DNA of 12,980 bases from JAFNAG01 sp041501225 (GTDB taxonomy: Bacteria > Acidobacteriota > UBA6911). How positions within the stretch are numbered: position 1 is the stretch's first letter; each line of letters starts with the position of its first letter. The stretch is taken from positions 1 through 12,980 of the forward strand of contig JBGQNR010000185.1 in assembly GCA_041501225.1 (NCBI GenBank), in the 5' to 3' direction. The notes beneath the pieces were generated by a model. That model saw only the letters and a program-made list of their open reading frames with translations. It had not been told where the DNA came from and did no database searches. Positions 1 through 6,869 of the stretch are shown one piece after another. Position numbers and translations under genes: made by a program.

Positions 1-330
1 CTTCTGGGCGATACATTCCCGAGCACGCCGAATGAGCCAAACGGCTTGCTCATCTATTACTACTTGAAACAGGACGCAGCCCAGCCGGTTTCGATCACGA
101 TCGCGGATCAGGCCGGCCAGGTTGTCCGGACGCTGCCGGGCGTGCAGAAGGCCGGCATCAATCGTGTGGCCTCGGAGGGTGGCAGCGGTGGATTCGGCGG
201 CGGTGGCGGCGGCCGCGGAGGTCAGGCTCGCGCTGTCATGCCTCCGGGTGAGTACGTGGTCACGCTCCAGGTGGGAGAGACCAAGCTGACCCAGAAGGCC
301 CGGCTGCTGCCGACGCCCGATTTCCGCTAA
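1..330 (+). CDS. BNR/sortilin-like repeat protein, C-terminal end (partial)
   Basis: The reading frame is open from base 1 and ends at TAA 328-330, so only the last 109 residues are present. The visible part opens with a GDTFPSTPNEPNG segment followed by LLIYYYLK. It continues into a small beta-rich domain (SITIADQAGQVVRTL, then PPGEYVVTLQVGETKLTQKA). This arrangement resembles the C-terminal domain that follows the BNR/WD40-like propeller in large exported VPS10/sortilin-like proteins common in Acidobacteriota and Bacteroidota. Between the two halves lies a Gly-rich, low-complexity run (about residues 60-78 of the visible part). The catalytic or binding propeller is outside the window, so no activity can be assigned. 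The family call rests on memory of the tail motif and is moderately sure; that a real gene ends here is well supported. Confidence 0.7.
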   Translation, partial: LLGDTFPSTPNEPNGLLIYYYLKQDAAQPVSITIADQAGQVVRTLPGVQKAGINRVASEGGSGGFGGGGGGRGGQARAVMPPGEYVVTLQVGETKLTQKARLLPTPDFR

Positions 331-373
331 TCGCCGGACCCTACCAGCGGCGGGAGTTCTTTTGTCGAGAGAT

Positions 374-398
374 GGCGCCGGCCATGGCCGCCGGCGCC
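374..398. terminator. GC-rich hairpin between convergent genes
   Basis: The arms GGCGCCGGC (374-382) and GCCGGCGCC (390-398) are perfect 9-base complements around a 7-base loop. The hairpin sits between two genes that converge on it, ending at 330 and 524. No T-tract follows on either strand, so it is not a canonical intrinsic terminator; a Rho-dependent or simple mRNA-end-protecting role is possible. I see no gene in the rest of 331-523. Confidence 0.35.
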
Positions 399-523
399 AG
401 CCAACGCGGCGTGCCTGGACTGCACCGCCAAAGTGAGGATGTGCCTGAACACGCGCCTGCGCGGGGAATGCGCGGTCAGGTGATTCCCAGGAGGTCTGAA
501 GCGCTCAGGGCGCAGGAAAATAC

Positions 524-1762
524 CTATGTGCCCTGCTCCCGTCGCGGGCCAGGGAGGAGCGAAACCGCCAGTGCACCTACGGCCGCCAGGACGATGAGCA
601 CAACGAATCCTGTCCGGTAACTTCCGGTCGTGTCCCGGAGCAGGGCCACGGCCATCGGGCTCAGGGCCTCCGCCACACCGTCAGCCGTCAGGATCACGCC
701 CATGAGGCGACCCAGCACCCGCACACCGAAAAGCTCGGCCGCCATGAGGGGGATGATCATGTAGTCGCCGCCGAGGCCGATCCCGAACACAAGCGCAAAG
801 AGATACAGAGCCGCATTCGAGGAGGCGTAGAACAACAGCGGAATCGCGCATGCGACGATCGTGTAGATCAGCAGCATGATCCGCTTCTTCGGGAAGCGAT
901 CCGCCAGCCACCCCATGAGCAGCCGGCCGGCGATGCTGCTGATCAGCACCAGGGAAAGCACCTGCGCAATCGATGCCTGCGGCAGCTTTTGGTCCAGGCT
1001 GAGGAAGAGCTTCAGGTTCTGCATCGTCCCGCCCACGGCGCCGATTGAACACATGCTGCCCACCGCAAGCAGATAGAAGGCCGCCCGACGAAAGACCGGC
1101 CCGATGGTAGCGACATCGCCGCCCGACGGCTTGTGCCAACCCGGAGGATTCTCGCGGACCGTCCAAGCCAGCGGCAGCGCAATCGCTACCATCAGGACGC
1201 CCAGAACCGTCAGCGCGCTTCGCCAGCCAAGGCTCTGTGTGAGCCAGTCTGCGAGGAGCGGCACGATCGCACCGCCGATGCCAATGCCAATGTAGGCGAT
1301 TCCCATCGCCTTGCCGCGGGAGCGGCCGAACCAGCGCGACAGGAGGACCTGGTTGGGCAGCGGTCCACCGCAGACATAACCGAGGGCATTGAAGAGATAG
1401 AAGATGTAGAAGAACGCAAGGGACGAGATCTGCCCGAGTCCGGCGAGCGCCCCGCCAGCCATGACGATTCCAATCATCATCAGGCGCCTGGGGCCGAAAC
1501 GGTCCACGATCCATCCCGCAATGAAACCGAAGACCGGGCCAACGAGGAGCTTGCTGTAGGCGTTTCCGGAAGTGACCTGCGCCCGCGTCCAGCCAAGATC
1601 GCGAACCATGAAATCATAGAAGAAAGGCAAGCCGTAGAGCGCAAAACCGACGATGGAAAAAAGCGCGAGGAACGCAGTGCCGGTCACGTGCATGCTGGTG
1701 CGCAGGGGCACGGACGCTTCGATGGATGCATTCTGAATCCTCTTCTCAGGCATACCCGGCAT
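524..1762 (-). CDS. MFS transporter (12-TM, oxalate/formate or MCT-like type)
   Basis: This is a major facilitator superfamily inner-membrane permease of about 412 residues with roughly 12 hydrophobic segments. The first begins near HVTGTAFLALFSIVGFALYG. The loop 2-3 signature is present as GWIVDRFGPRRLMM, and a matching second-half motif as GWLADRFPKKRIM. The segment before the second TM (DLGWTRAQVTSGNAYSKLLVGP) resembles monocarboxylate/oxalate-formate type MFS proteins more than sugar porters, so the substrate is unknown. The frame stays open to a GTG at 1816, but no ribosome site precedes it and the extra residues are unlike MFS starts. ATG 1762 or ATG 1753 are better guesses, with an AGGA just upstream. 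The gene diverges from the duplicated leader at 1807-2060. Its nearness to sugar enzymes suggests, but does not show, import of a sugar acid or other product. Confidence 0.85.
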   Translation of the reverse strand: MPGMPEKRIQNASIEASVPLRTSMHVTGTAFLALFSIVGFALYGLPFFYDFMVRDLGWTRAQVTSGNAYSKLLVGPVFGFIAGWIVDRFGPRRLMMIGIVMAGGALAGLGQISSLAFFYIFYLFNALGYVCGGPLPNQVLLSRWFGRSRGKAMGIAYIGIGIGGAIVPLLADWLTQSLGWRSALTVLGVLMVAIALPLAWTVRENPPGWHKPSGGDVATIGPVFRRAAFYLLAVGSMCSIGAVGGTMQNLKLFLSLDQKLPQASIAQVLSLVLISSIAGRLLMGWLADRFPKKRIMLLIYTIVACAIPLLFYASSNAALYLFALVFGIGLGGDYMIIPLMAAELFGVRVLGRLMGVILTADGVAEALSPMAVALLRDTTGSYRTGFVVLIVLAAVGALAVSLLPGPRREQGT

Positions 1763-1806
1763 AGTCCTGCGTGATGATTGGAGGGCTGACCGCAGACGGT
1801 CCACGG

Positions 1807-2060
1807 AGCTGGCCACGTCGGCGATCGGATGAAGTCATCATCGTAATGGCGGACCGATAGAACAGGCAAACGGAAATGCGCCGGGGGAGAAAGGCCTTTT
1901 GCCCGCTTTTTTATGGCCAGCAGTCAACCGGGCGCAAGATGTCGAACAAAATTTTTGCATCAGGAGCTAAGCTATGAAGTCACGCAGGGACATGCCGAAG
2001 GCTGCGGCGCTCGGCGCTTTAGCGCCCTTCCTCGCGGACATCCGCGCGGATGCCCAGGTG
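1807..2060 (+). repeat. Leader + Tat-signal direct repeat, left copy
   Basis: Bases 1807-1973 align without gaps to 3652-3818, with 138 of 167 identical by hand count. The similarity continues through the first 29 or so codons after the ATG of each copy (1974 and 3819). It includes 5'-UTR blocks such as GTCATCATCGTAA, TAGAACAGGCAAACGGAA and CAGTCAACCGGG. The ribosome site AGGAGC lies at the same distance from the start codon. After about 2060 similarity stops. The copies therefore carry the same promoter/leader plus export signal; only the right copy still drives a complete gene. Confidence 0.85.
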
Positions 2061-2066
2061 CCGCCG
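1974..2066 (+). pseudogene. Orphan Tat signal peptide, remnant of a lost exported protein
   Basis: ATG 1974, preceded by AGGAG, opens a peptide starting MKSRRDMPKAAALGALAPF. It is nearly the same as the Tat signal of the GH95 gene (MKTRRDMLKAAALGALTPF), including the twin arginines. Leu in the RRDMLK motif has become Pro here, which should weaken Tat recognition. The frame stays open to 2207, but beyond about residue 30 it runs antisense over the 3' end of the oxidoreductase gene and resembles no protein I know. The simplest reading is that a paralogous exported gene, perhaps another glycoside hydrolase, lost its body and kept its leader. A short expressed peptide cannot be excluded. Confidence 0.6.
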
Positions 2067-2096
2067 TCCATGATCCGTGAAAGCCCATGGTGGATA

Positions 2097-3545
2097 TCAG
2101 GCCTTAGCCGGAACCACAAATCCAGCGCGATAGGGACGAGTGATCAGATCGTTTGCCTCCGCGTTGCCAACGAAGCGTTCGGTTTTCGGATCCATGGTCA
2201 GCATTAATCCCAGCGTAACGTTATCTTTTGCGATATCCACGCCATTGGCGGCGAGATGCTCCGCCATGCGCTCGAATGCCTCTGCCGTGTCCTTGTTCCC
2301 CTTGATCTGTTCCCGCACCGCGGCGGGCGGGCGCTGGCGGCCGAGCTGATAGGAGATGTTGCCGGTGTGGCAGAGTGCGCTGGAGAGGTGTCCTTGCAGG
2401 ATGTCGGCATTCAGATCGGCAATTTTTCTGCTGCGCACCGCCTTTATGAAGTTGCCATAATGGCTCTCGCTGCCTTTAAACGATTTCAATTCCTTGCCGT
2501 CATTGTCGTAGGCAGTGGCCGCGGTATAGCTGGGCACCGTAACCCAGCCCCCTTCACACTCGATGACGATACCGATGTCGGCCCCTTTGTACTTGTCCAT
2601 CTGCTTAGCTTCGGTTTTGGACGGGAGCCCGCGCACTTCAAAGATCAGCGGCGCGCCGCCGGGATAGTCGTGGTAAATAATCTGAGTGTTCGGCGTTTCG
2701 CCGTCGTCGACGTAACCAAGGCGGCAGCCGACGCTAAAAACGCGCGACGACACTTCGTCCTGCCCCAGGAACCAGCGCGCCACGTCCATCTCATGGATTC
2801 CCTGGTTTCCCAGGTCGCCGTTGCCCGTGTTCCAGACCCAGTGCCAATCATAGTGCAGTCGCTTCCGCGTCAAGGGCAGCTTCAGAGCAGGGCCGCACCA
2901 CAAATCGTAATCGATTTCCACCGGGATGGGCTGTTGACCATCCGCCTTGCCGATACTTTCACGCCGCTTGTAGCAGAGTCCGCGGGAAACCTTGATCTTG
3001 CCGAGGTTCCCGGCCTTGACCCAGGCCACTGCCTCGGTGATTCCGGTTATGGAAGACCGGCTCTGACAGCCAGCTTGAACGATCTTGTTTTGCTTGCGGG
3101 CAAACTCCACCACGCGCCGGCCTTCGGAAACATTGTGTGAAATCGGCTTTTCAACGTATACGTCCTTCCCCGCCTGAATGGCCCAGATCGAAGCCAGGGA
3201 ATGCCAGTGGTTTGGCGTGGCAATCGAGACGGCATCGACATCCTTGCTTTCGAGCAGCTTCCGGATGTCGATGTAGCCTTCGACGGCCTGGTCTTTGTCC
3301 TTGAGCGCTTTGACATTGGCCTCCAGAACTTTGCTGTCCACATCGCACAAGGCCACGACGCGCACGCCTGGTACGCTGCTGAATCCCCTGATGTGATCCT
3401 TGCCCCGGCCATTCAGGCCCAGGACGGCAACACGGATGTCGTCGTTTGCGCCGATTATGCGCGCCCAGGAGGGTGCGGGCAGGTTCAGTGCGGCTGCCGT
3501 CAGTGTCGTGGTTTTGAGAAAACTGCGACGGTCCATTTGTGACAT
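2097..3545 (-). CDS. Tat-exported Gfo/Idh/MocA-family oxidoreductase
   Basis: This is an NAD(P)-dependent sugar or cyclitol dehydrogenase-type protein of 482 residues, a usual length for the exported subfamily with an extended C-terminal domain. The N-terminus MSQMDRRSFLKTTTLTAAAL is a Tat signal. A Rossmann fold follows with VAVLGLNGRGKDH (residues 39-51) as the nucleotide loop. The family's EKP motif is at 132-134 (DVYVEKPISHN). The C-terminal domain contains HYDWHWVWNTGNGDLGNQG and HEMDVARW (about 231-258), typical of this subfamily. ATG 3545 is preceded by AAGGAT at 7 bases. Cofactor is probably carried through the Tat pathway with the folded protein, as for known periplasmic members such as glucose-fructose oxidoreductase. 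The substrate is unknown; adjacency to a GH95 fucosidase and a sugar isomerase points to a sugar. Its 3' end abuts the orphan Tat-signal remnant. Confidence 0.9.
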   Translation of the reverse strand: MSQMDRRSFLKTTTLTAAALNLPAPSWARIIGANDDIRVAVLGLNGRGKDHIRGFSSVPGVRVVALCDVDSKVLEANVKALKDKDQAVEGYIDIRKLLESKDVDAVSIATPNHWHSLASIWAIQAGKDVYVEKPISHNVSEGRRVVEFARKQNKIVQAGCQSRSSITGITEAVAWVKAGNLGKIKVSRGLCYKRRESIGKADGQQPIPVEIDYDLWCGPALKLPLTRKRLHYDWHWVWNTGNGDLGNQGIHEMDVARWFLGQDEVSSRVFSVGCRLGYVDDGETPNTQIIYHDYPGGAPLIFEVRGLPSKTEAKQMDKYKGADIGIVIECEGGWVTVPSYTAATAYDNDGKELKSFKGSESHYGNFIKAVRSRKIADLNADILQGHLSSALCHTGNISYQLGRQRPPAAVREQIKGNKDTAEAFERMAEHLAANGVDIAKDNVTLGLMLTMDPKTERFVGNAEANDLITRPYRAGFVVPAKA

Positions 3546-3651
3546 GAGGTTTATCCTTTCGTGGGGATATTCTGACCATCGACGGCCCGCGATTCAACCA
3601 AAATACTCGATCTCATTGTACACACCGAAGGCGGAAGTCTCTGTGCGGCGC

Positions 3652-3905
3652 AGCCGGCCGCGTCGGCGATCAGAGGGAGTCATCATCGTAATCGCGGGTT
3701 GGTAGAACAGGCAAACGGAACTGCGCCGGTGGAGAAAGGTCCTTTGCTCACTTTTCTCTGCACAGCAGTCAACCGGGTGTAAGATGTCGAATAAAGTCTT
3801 TGCATTAGGAGCGAAGGCATGAAGACACGCAGGGACATGCTGAAGGCAGCGGCGCTCGGCGCTCTCACGCCCTTCATCCCGGTCATCCGGCGGGATGCTC
3901 AAGCT
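3652..3905 (+). repeat. Leader + Tat-signal direct repeat, right copy (intact gene)
   Basis: This is the partner of the repeat at 1807-2060, about 83% identical over the 167 non-coding bases. It supplies the 5' leader, the AGGAG ribosome site (3807-3811, 7 bases before the ATG) and the Tat signal of the GH95 gene. High non-coding conservation with no gaps suggests either a fairly recent duplication or constraint on the leader, for example promoter or operator sites. No clear -35/-10 pair is shared by both copies. Both copies lie between a leftward gene (MFS or oxidoreductase) and a rightward Tat signal, so each may serve divergent transcription. Confidence 0.85.
3735..3745. promoter_or_regulatory. 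Candidate operator palindrome in the GH95 leader
   Basis: AAAGGTCCTTT is a perfect palindrome around a central T, 73 bases before the GH95 start codon. The equivalent place in the left copy reads AAAGGCCTTT (1890-1899), also a palindrome although the centre has changed. Keeping symmetry despite base change hints at a binding site, but the site is short and could be chance. Confidence 0.25.
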
Positions 3906-6356
3906 GCGCCGGCGACCCGCGGAGAACTGCGGTTATGGTATCGCAAGCCGGCGCCTGACTGGAATGAGGCCTTGCCGATCGGCAACGGCCGGTTGGGGGC
4001 CATGATCTTCGGCGGCATTGAAGACGAGCTCCTTCAACTCAACGAAGACACCCTGTACTCTGACGAACCGGGCCGCAGGGATCTTGCTCTCGACATCACC
4101 CCCGATTTTGATGAAGTCGTCCGAATGCTCCGGGAAGGCAATTTCAACGAGGCGGCAAGTGTCATCACAAAAAAGTGGCTGGGGCGGGCACAGCCCTGTT
4201 ACCAGCCTCTCGGCGACCTGCGCATGGAATTCCAGCATTCCGGAGCCGTCGCTGAGTACGAGCGCGATCTGAATCTCTCGACGGCGACAAGCACGGTCCG
4301 ATACCAATGCGGGGGCATCGCGTTTACCCGGGAGTTTTTCGTCAGTCATCCGGACCAAGTTATCGTCGTTCGCCTGACGTCCGATGTCCCCGCCAAGCTC
4401 AATATGCGTGCAACGCTCAATTCGATACATCCGGCAAGCGTGCTTGCAGTCGCCTCGTCACACGGAATCCGGCTCACGAGTCAGGCGCCGGGTTTTGCGT
4501 TGCGCCGCACGCTGGAGTGGGTAGAGCAAAGGAATGATCAGTGGAAGTACCCGGAGATCTGGGACAAGGATGGAAAACGCCGAGCCAATGCGGCGCCGGT
4601 CTTATACGGAGAGGACATCGGCGGACTCGGCACTTTTTTCCAGGTCAATTTGCAGGTCGCCGTATCGGACGGCGAAGTCACCGCGGACCGTGACGGTCTT
4701 CATATCCGAGCTGCACGCGAGGCGGTCCTCCTCATCTCGGCAGCAACCAGCTATAACAGCTTCAAGAAGAGCCCGAGCCGGGAAGGTCTCTCCCCTTCGA
4801 TCCGGGCGGAGGCCGATATCGCAGCCGCCGCAGTCAAGAAGTACGCCGTGCTGCGCGATGCCCATGTCAAAGATTATCGGCTCTTGTTCGACCGCGTTTC
4901 ACTGGATGTTGGAGGCGCGACGGGTCAAAGCCGGCTCCCTACCGATGAACGCATCGAGCAGTTTGCGAACGGAAACGACCCGTCACTTGTAGCGCTGTAC
5001 TTTCAGTTTGGGCGTTATTTGATGGTTGCGGGCTCGCGTCCTGGAACCCAGCCTCTGAACCTGCAAGGGATCTGGAACCCCATGGTGATCCCTCCCTGGG
5101 CAGGCGCCTACACTACCAACATCAATGCCGAAATGAACTATTGGCCGGCCGAAACGACGAACCTGTCGGAATGCCACGAGCCGCTTCTGCGCATGATCAG
5201 TGAACTGTCGGTGACGGGCAAGGAGGTGGCGCAGAGGATGTACCAACGGCGCGGCTGGGTGGTGCACCACAATACAACCATCTGGCGTGACGCTCAACCA
5301 ATCGACTATACCGCAATGCCATCCTTCTGGCCGATGGCGGGCGGCTGGTTGTGCCGGCACCTTTGGGAGCACTATCTCTTCACCGGCGACCGCCGTTTCC
5401 TGGAGCAGGCCTATCCTCAGATGCGCGGAGCGGCGGAGTTTTACAGTGACTGGCTGGTAGATGACGGCAGCGGCAAGCTGGTCACTCCCGCCGGCAACTC
5501 ACCAGAAAATCTTTTCCAGTATACGGACAAAAACGGCAAACAACAGACGGCAGGCATTTGCATGGGCCCTACAATGGATCTGGCGATCATCCGGGAGTTG
5601 TTCGCCAATTGTATCCGTGCCGCCGAGCTGTTGGGACGAGATGAAGAATTGCAGAAGGAGCTGAAAGCGAAGGTGGAGAGGATCCGGCCTTACCGGATCG
5701 GGAGCCGAGGGCAACTAATGGAATGGTCGCACGACTTCGCGGAACAGGATCCGCTCCACCGCCACATATCTCATCTCTATCCATTGCATCCCGGAGATCA
5801 GATTACGCGGCGCGCCAACCCGGAGCTCTTTGCCGCAGCGCGCAAGACCCTGGAACTGCGCGGGGACGAGGGCACCGGCTGGTCACGGGCATGGAAGATC
5901 AATTTCTGGGCCCGCATGGAAGACGGCAACCACGCCTACAAGCTCGTGCGCAACCTGCTGCAGCCCGCGCGCAGCGGGCCGGGACGATACGACCGGGGCG
6001 GAGTTATGCCCAACCTTTTTTGTTCGCATCCGCCCTTCCAGATCGACGGCAACTTCGGCGGTACCGCCGGAATCGCGGAGATGCTCTTGCAGAGCCACAC
6101 CGGCGAGCTCCACCTGCTCCCCGCGCTCCCGGACGCATGGCCTGCGGGGAGCGTGCGCGGGCTTTGCGCGCGCGGCGGATTCGTCGTGGATATGACGTGG
6201 AGAGCATCCCGATTGGCCGCGGCTGCGATCTTGTCCCGACTGGGTGGCCTGTGCCGGGTTCGCTATGGCGAAAAGGTCATGACCCTGAAAACTCAGAAAG
6301 GCCGGACTTATGAGTTAGACGGAACAACCATGAAAAGCACAAGACCGCTTTCATAG
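3819..6356 (+). CDS. GH95 family alpha-L-fucosidase, Tat-exported
   Basis: This is an inverting glycoside hydrolase of family 95, which removes terminal alpha-1,2-linked L-fucose (some members act on alpha-L-galactose) from plant or host glycans, here outside the cytoplasm. It has 845 residues. MKTRRDMLKAAALGAL is a Tat signal. The N-terminal beta domain begins with LWYRKPAPDWNEALPIGNG and QLNEDTLYS (39-81), a family hallmark. The (alpha/alpha)6 barrel holds TTNINAEMNYWPAE (432-445), GQLMEWSHDF (631-640) and QIDGNFGGTAG (741-751). By analogy with the Bifidobacterium bifidum enzyme AfcA, the Asn pair is N434/N436, the general acid is E635 and the other key acid is D743; all are present, so the enzyme should be active. 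A C-terminal beta domain closes it. ATG 3819 has AGGAG at 7 bases. It appears to head a rightward group with the PHP remnant and the TIM-barrel enzyme. Confidence 0.95.
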   Translation: MKTRRDMLKAAALGALTPFIPVIRRDAQAAPATRGELRLWYRKPAPDWNEALPIGNGRLGAMIFGGIEDELLQLNEDTLYSDEPGRRDLALDITPDFDEVVRMLREGNFNEAASVITKKWLGRAQPCYQPLGDLRMEFQHSGAVAEYERDLNLSTATSTVRYQCGGIAFTREFFVSHPDQVIVVRLTSDVPAKLNMRATLNSIHPASVLAVASSHGIRLTSQAPGFALRRTLEWVEQRNDQWKYPEIWDKDGKRRANAAPVLYGEDIGGLGTFFQVNLQVAVSDGEVTADRDGLHIRAAREAVLLISAATSYNSFKKSPSREGLSPSIRAEADIAAAAVKKYAVLRDAHVKDYRLLFDRVSLDVGGATGQSRLPTDERIEQFANGNDPSLVALYFQFGRYLMVAGSRPGTQPLNLQGIWNPMVIPPWAGAYTTNINAEMNYWPAETTNLSECHEPLLRMISELSVTGKEVAQRMYQRRGWVVHHNTTIWRDAQPIDYTAMPSFWPMAGGWLCRHLWEHYLFTGDRRFLEQAYPQMRGAAEFYSDWLVDDGSGKLVTPAGNSPENLFQYTDKNGKQQTAGICMGPTMDLAIIRELFANCIRAAELLGRDEELQKELKAKVERIRPYRIGSRGQLMEWSHDFAEQDPLHRHISHLYPLHPGDQITRRANPELFAAARKTLELRGDEGTGWSRAWKINFWARMEDGNHAYKLVRNLLQPARSGPGRYDRGGVMPNLFCSHPPFQIDGNFGGTAGIAEMLLQSHTGELHLLPALPDAWPAGSVRGLCARGGFVVDMTWRASRLAAAAILSRLGGLCRVRYGEKVMTLKTQKGRTYELDGTTMKSTRPLS

Positions 6357-6376
6357 TAGTATGGTGGAGAAAGACC

Positions 6377-6727
6377 TTGTACAACGGTAAGAGTCTTTCT
6401 GGGGCAGGTATGGCCACATTATACCGAAGATCATTCCTGGGCTCGATGATCGCCGTCCCACTCGTTGCCCGCAGAGACGACTGGACGCCGCGGCGAAAAA
6501 AGGTGGCAATAGAAATCAACAACCGCTACCGCGTCCCGAGTGCGCGCTTCATCAAGCTGGCCAAGCAGGCAGGGGTGAAGTTTTCTTTCAGCACCCACAA
6601 TATCGACCGCAATCTTGGGCGCCTGGAATATTGCCTGCAAGTGGTCGAGGAATGCGCGCTTGCGTGGCAGGACATTTTCGTGCCGCGCGCGAACTGCGAA
6701 AAGGCGATCCGGAGACCGGTCGCATGA
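6377..6727 (+). pseudogene. PHP-domain protein reduced to Tat signal plus C-terminal third
   Basis: The frame starts at TTG 6377 (GGAG 7 bases upstream) or ATG 6410. It shows a Tat signal (LYRRSFLGSMIAVPLVA), then runs at once into KKVAIEINNRYRVPSARFIK, LAKQAGVKFSFSTHN and GRLEYCLQVVEECAL. That block matches the C-terminal end of exported PHP/histidinol-phosphatase-like proteins as I remember them, which are usually over 300 residues. The N-terminal part with the metal-binding His and Asp residues is missing, so hydrolase activity is not expected. No stop or frameshift interrupts the join, which looks like one clean in-frame deletion of roughly 200 or more residues. It follows the GH95 stop by 20 bases and may be cotranscribed with it. 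It could be a young pseudogene or a shortened but expressed protein; I favour the first. Confidence 0.65.
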
Positions 6728-6869
6728 AACTGGTGGCGGACGACGGGGCGCCGCGGGAGTTGTGTGACTGCAAGGCAGCATAAAGTGGTCGAAAACCTGG
6801 CGTCGGTTCTGTCTGGAACCGCACGGATCAGCGCCGCCGCATGAGGGCGAGCTTGCCGAGGAGGGAGCA

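Noticed and set aside
681..1774. Long open frames overlapping the MFS gene on both strands
   Set aside because: They are Arg/Pro/Ala-rich shadows of a high-GC gene with clear transmembrane segments and family motifs in the chosen frame.
2256..3140. A 294-codon rightward frame opposite the oxidoreductase gene
   Set aside because: The other strand holds all Gfo/Idh/MocA motifs over the same bases; the rightward frame resembles no family and has no clear ribosome site.
5723..6313. A 196-codon frame inside the GH95 gene
   Set aside because: Arg-rich composition typical of an out-of-frame read of high-GC coding sequence; the GH95 catalytic motif QIDGNFGG is encoded in the other frame here.
6363..6376. 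Possible third copy of the duplicated leader, because GGTGGAGAAAG also occurs before the PHP remnant
   Set aside because: Only 11 bases match and the distance to the start codon differs; purine-rich ribosome-site-like sequence explains it.
6728..6869. Small genes between the PHP remnant and the TIM-barrel gene
   Set aside because: Only frames under 30 codons without family likeness; no convincing start signals apart from that of the gene at 6870.
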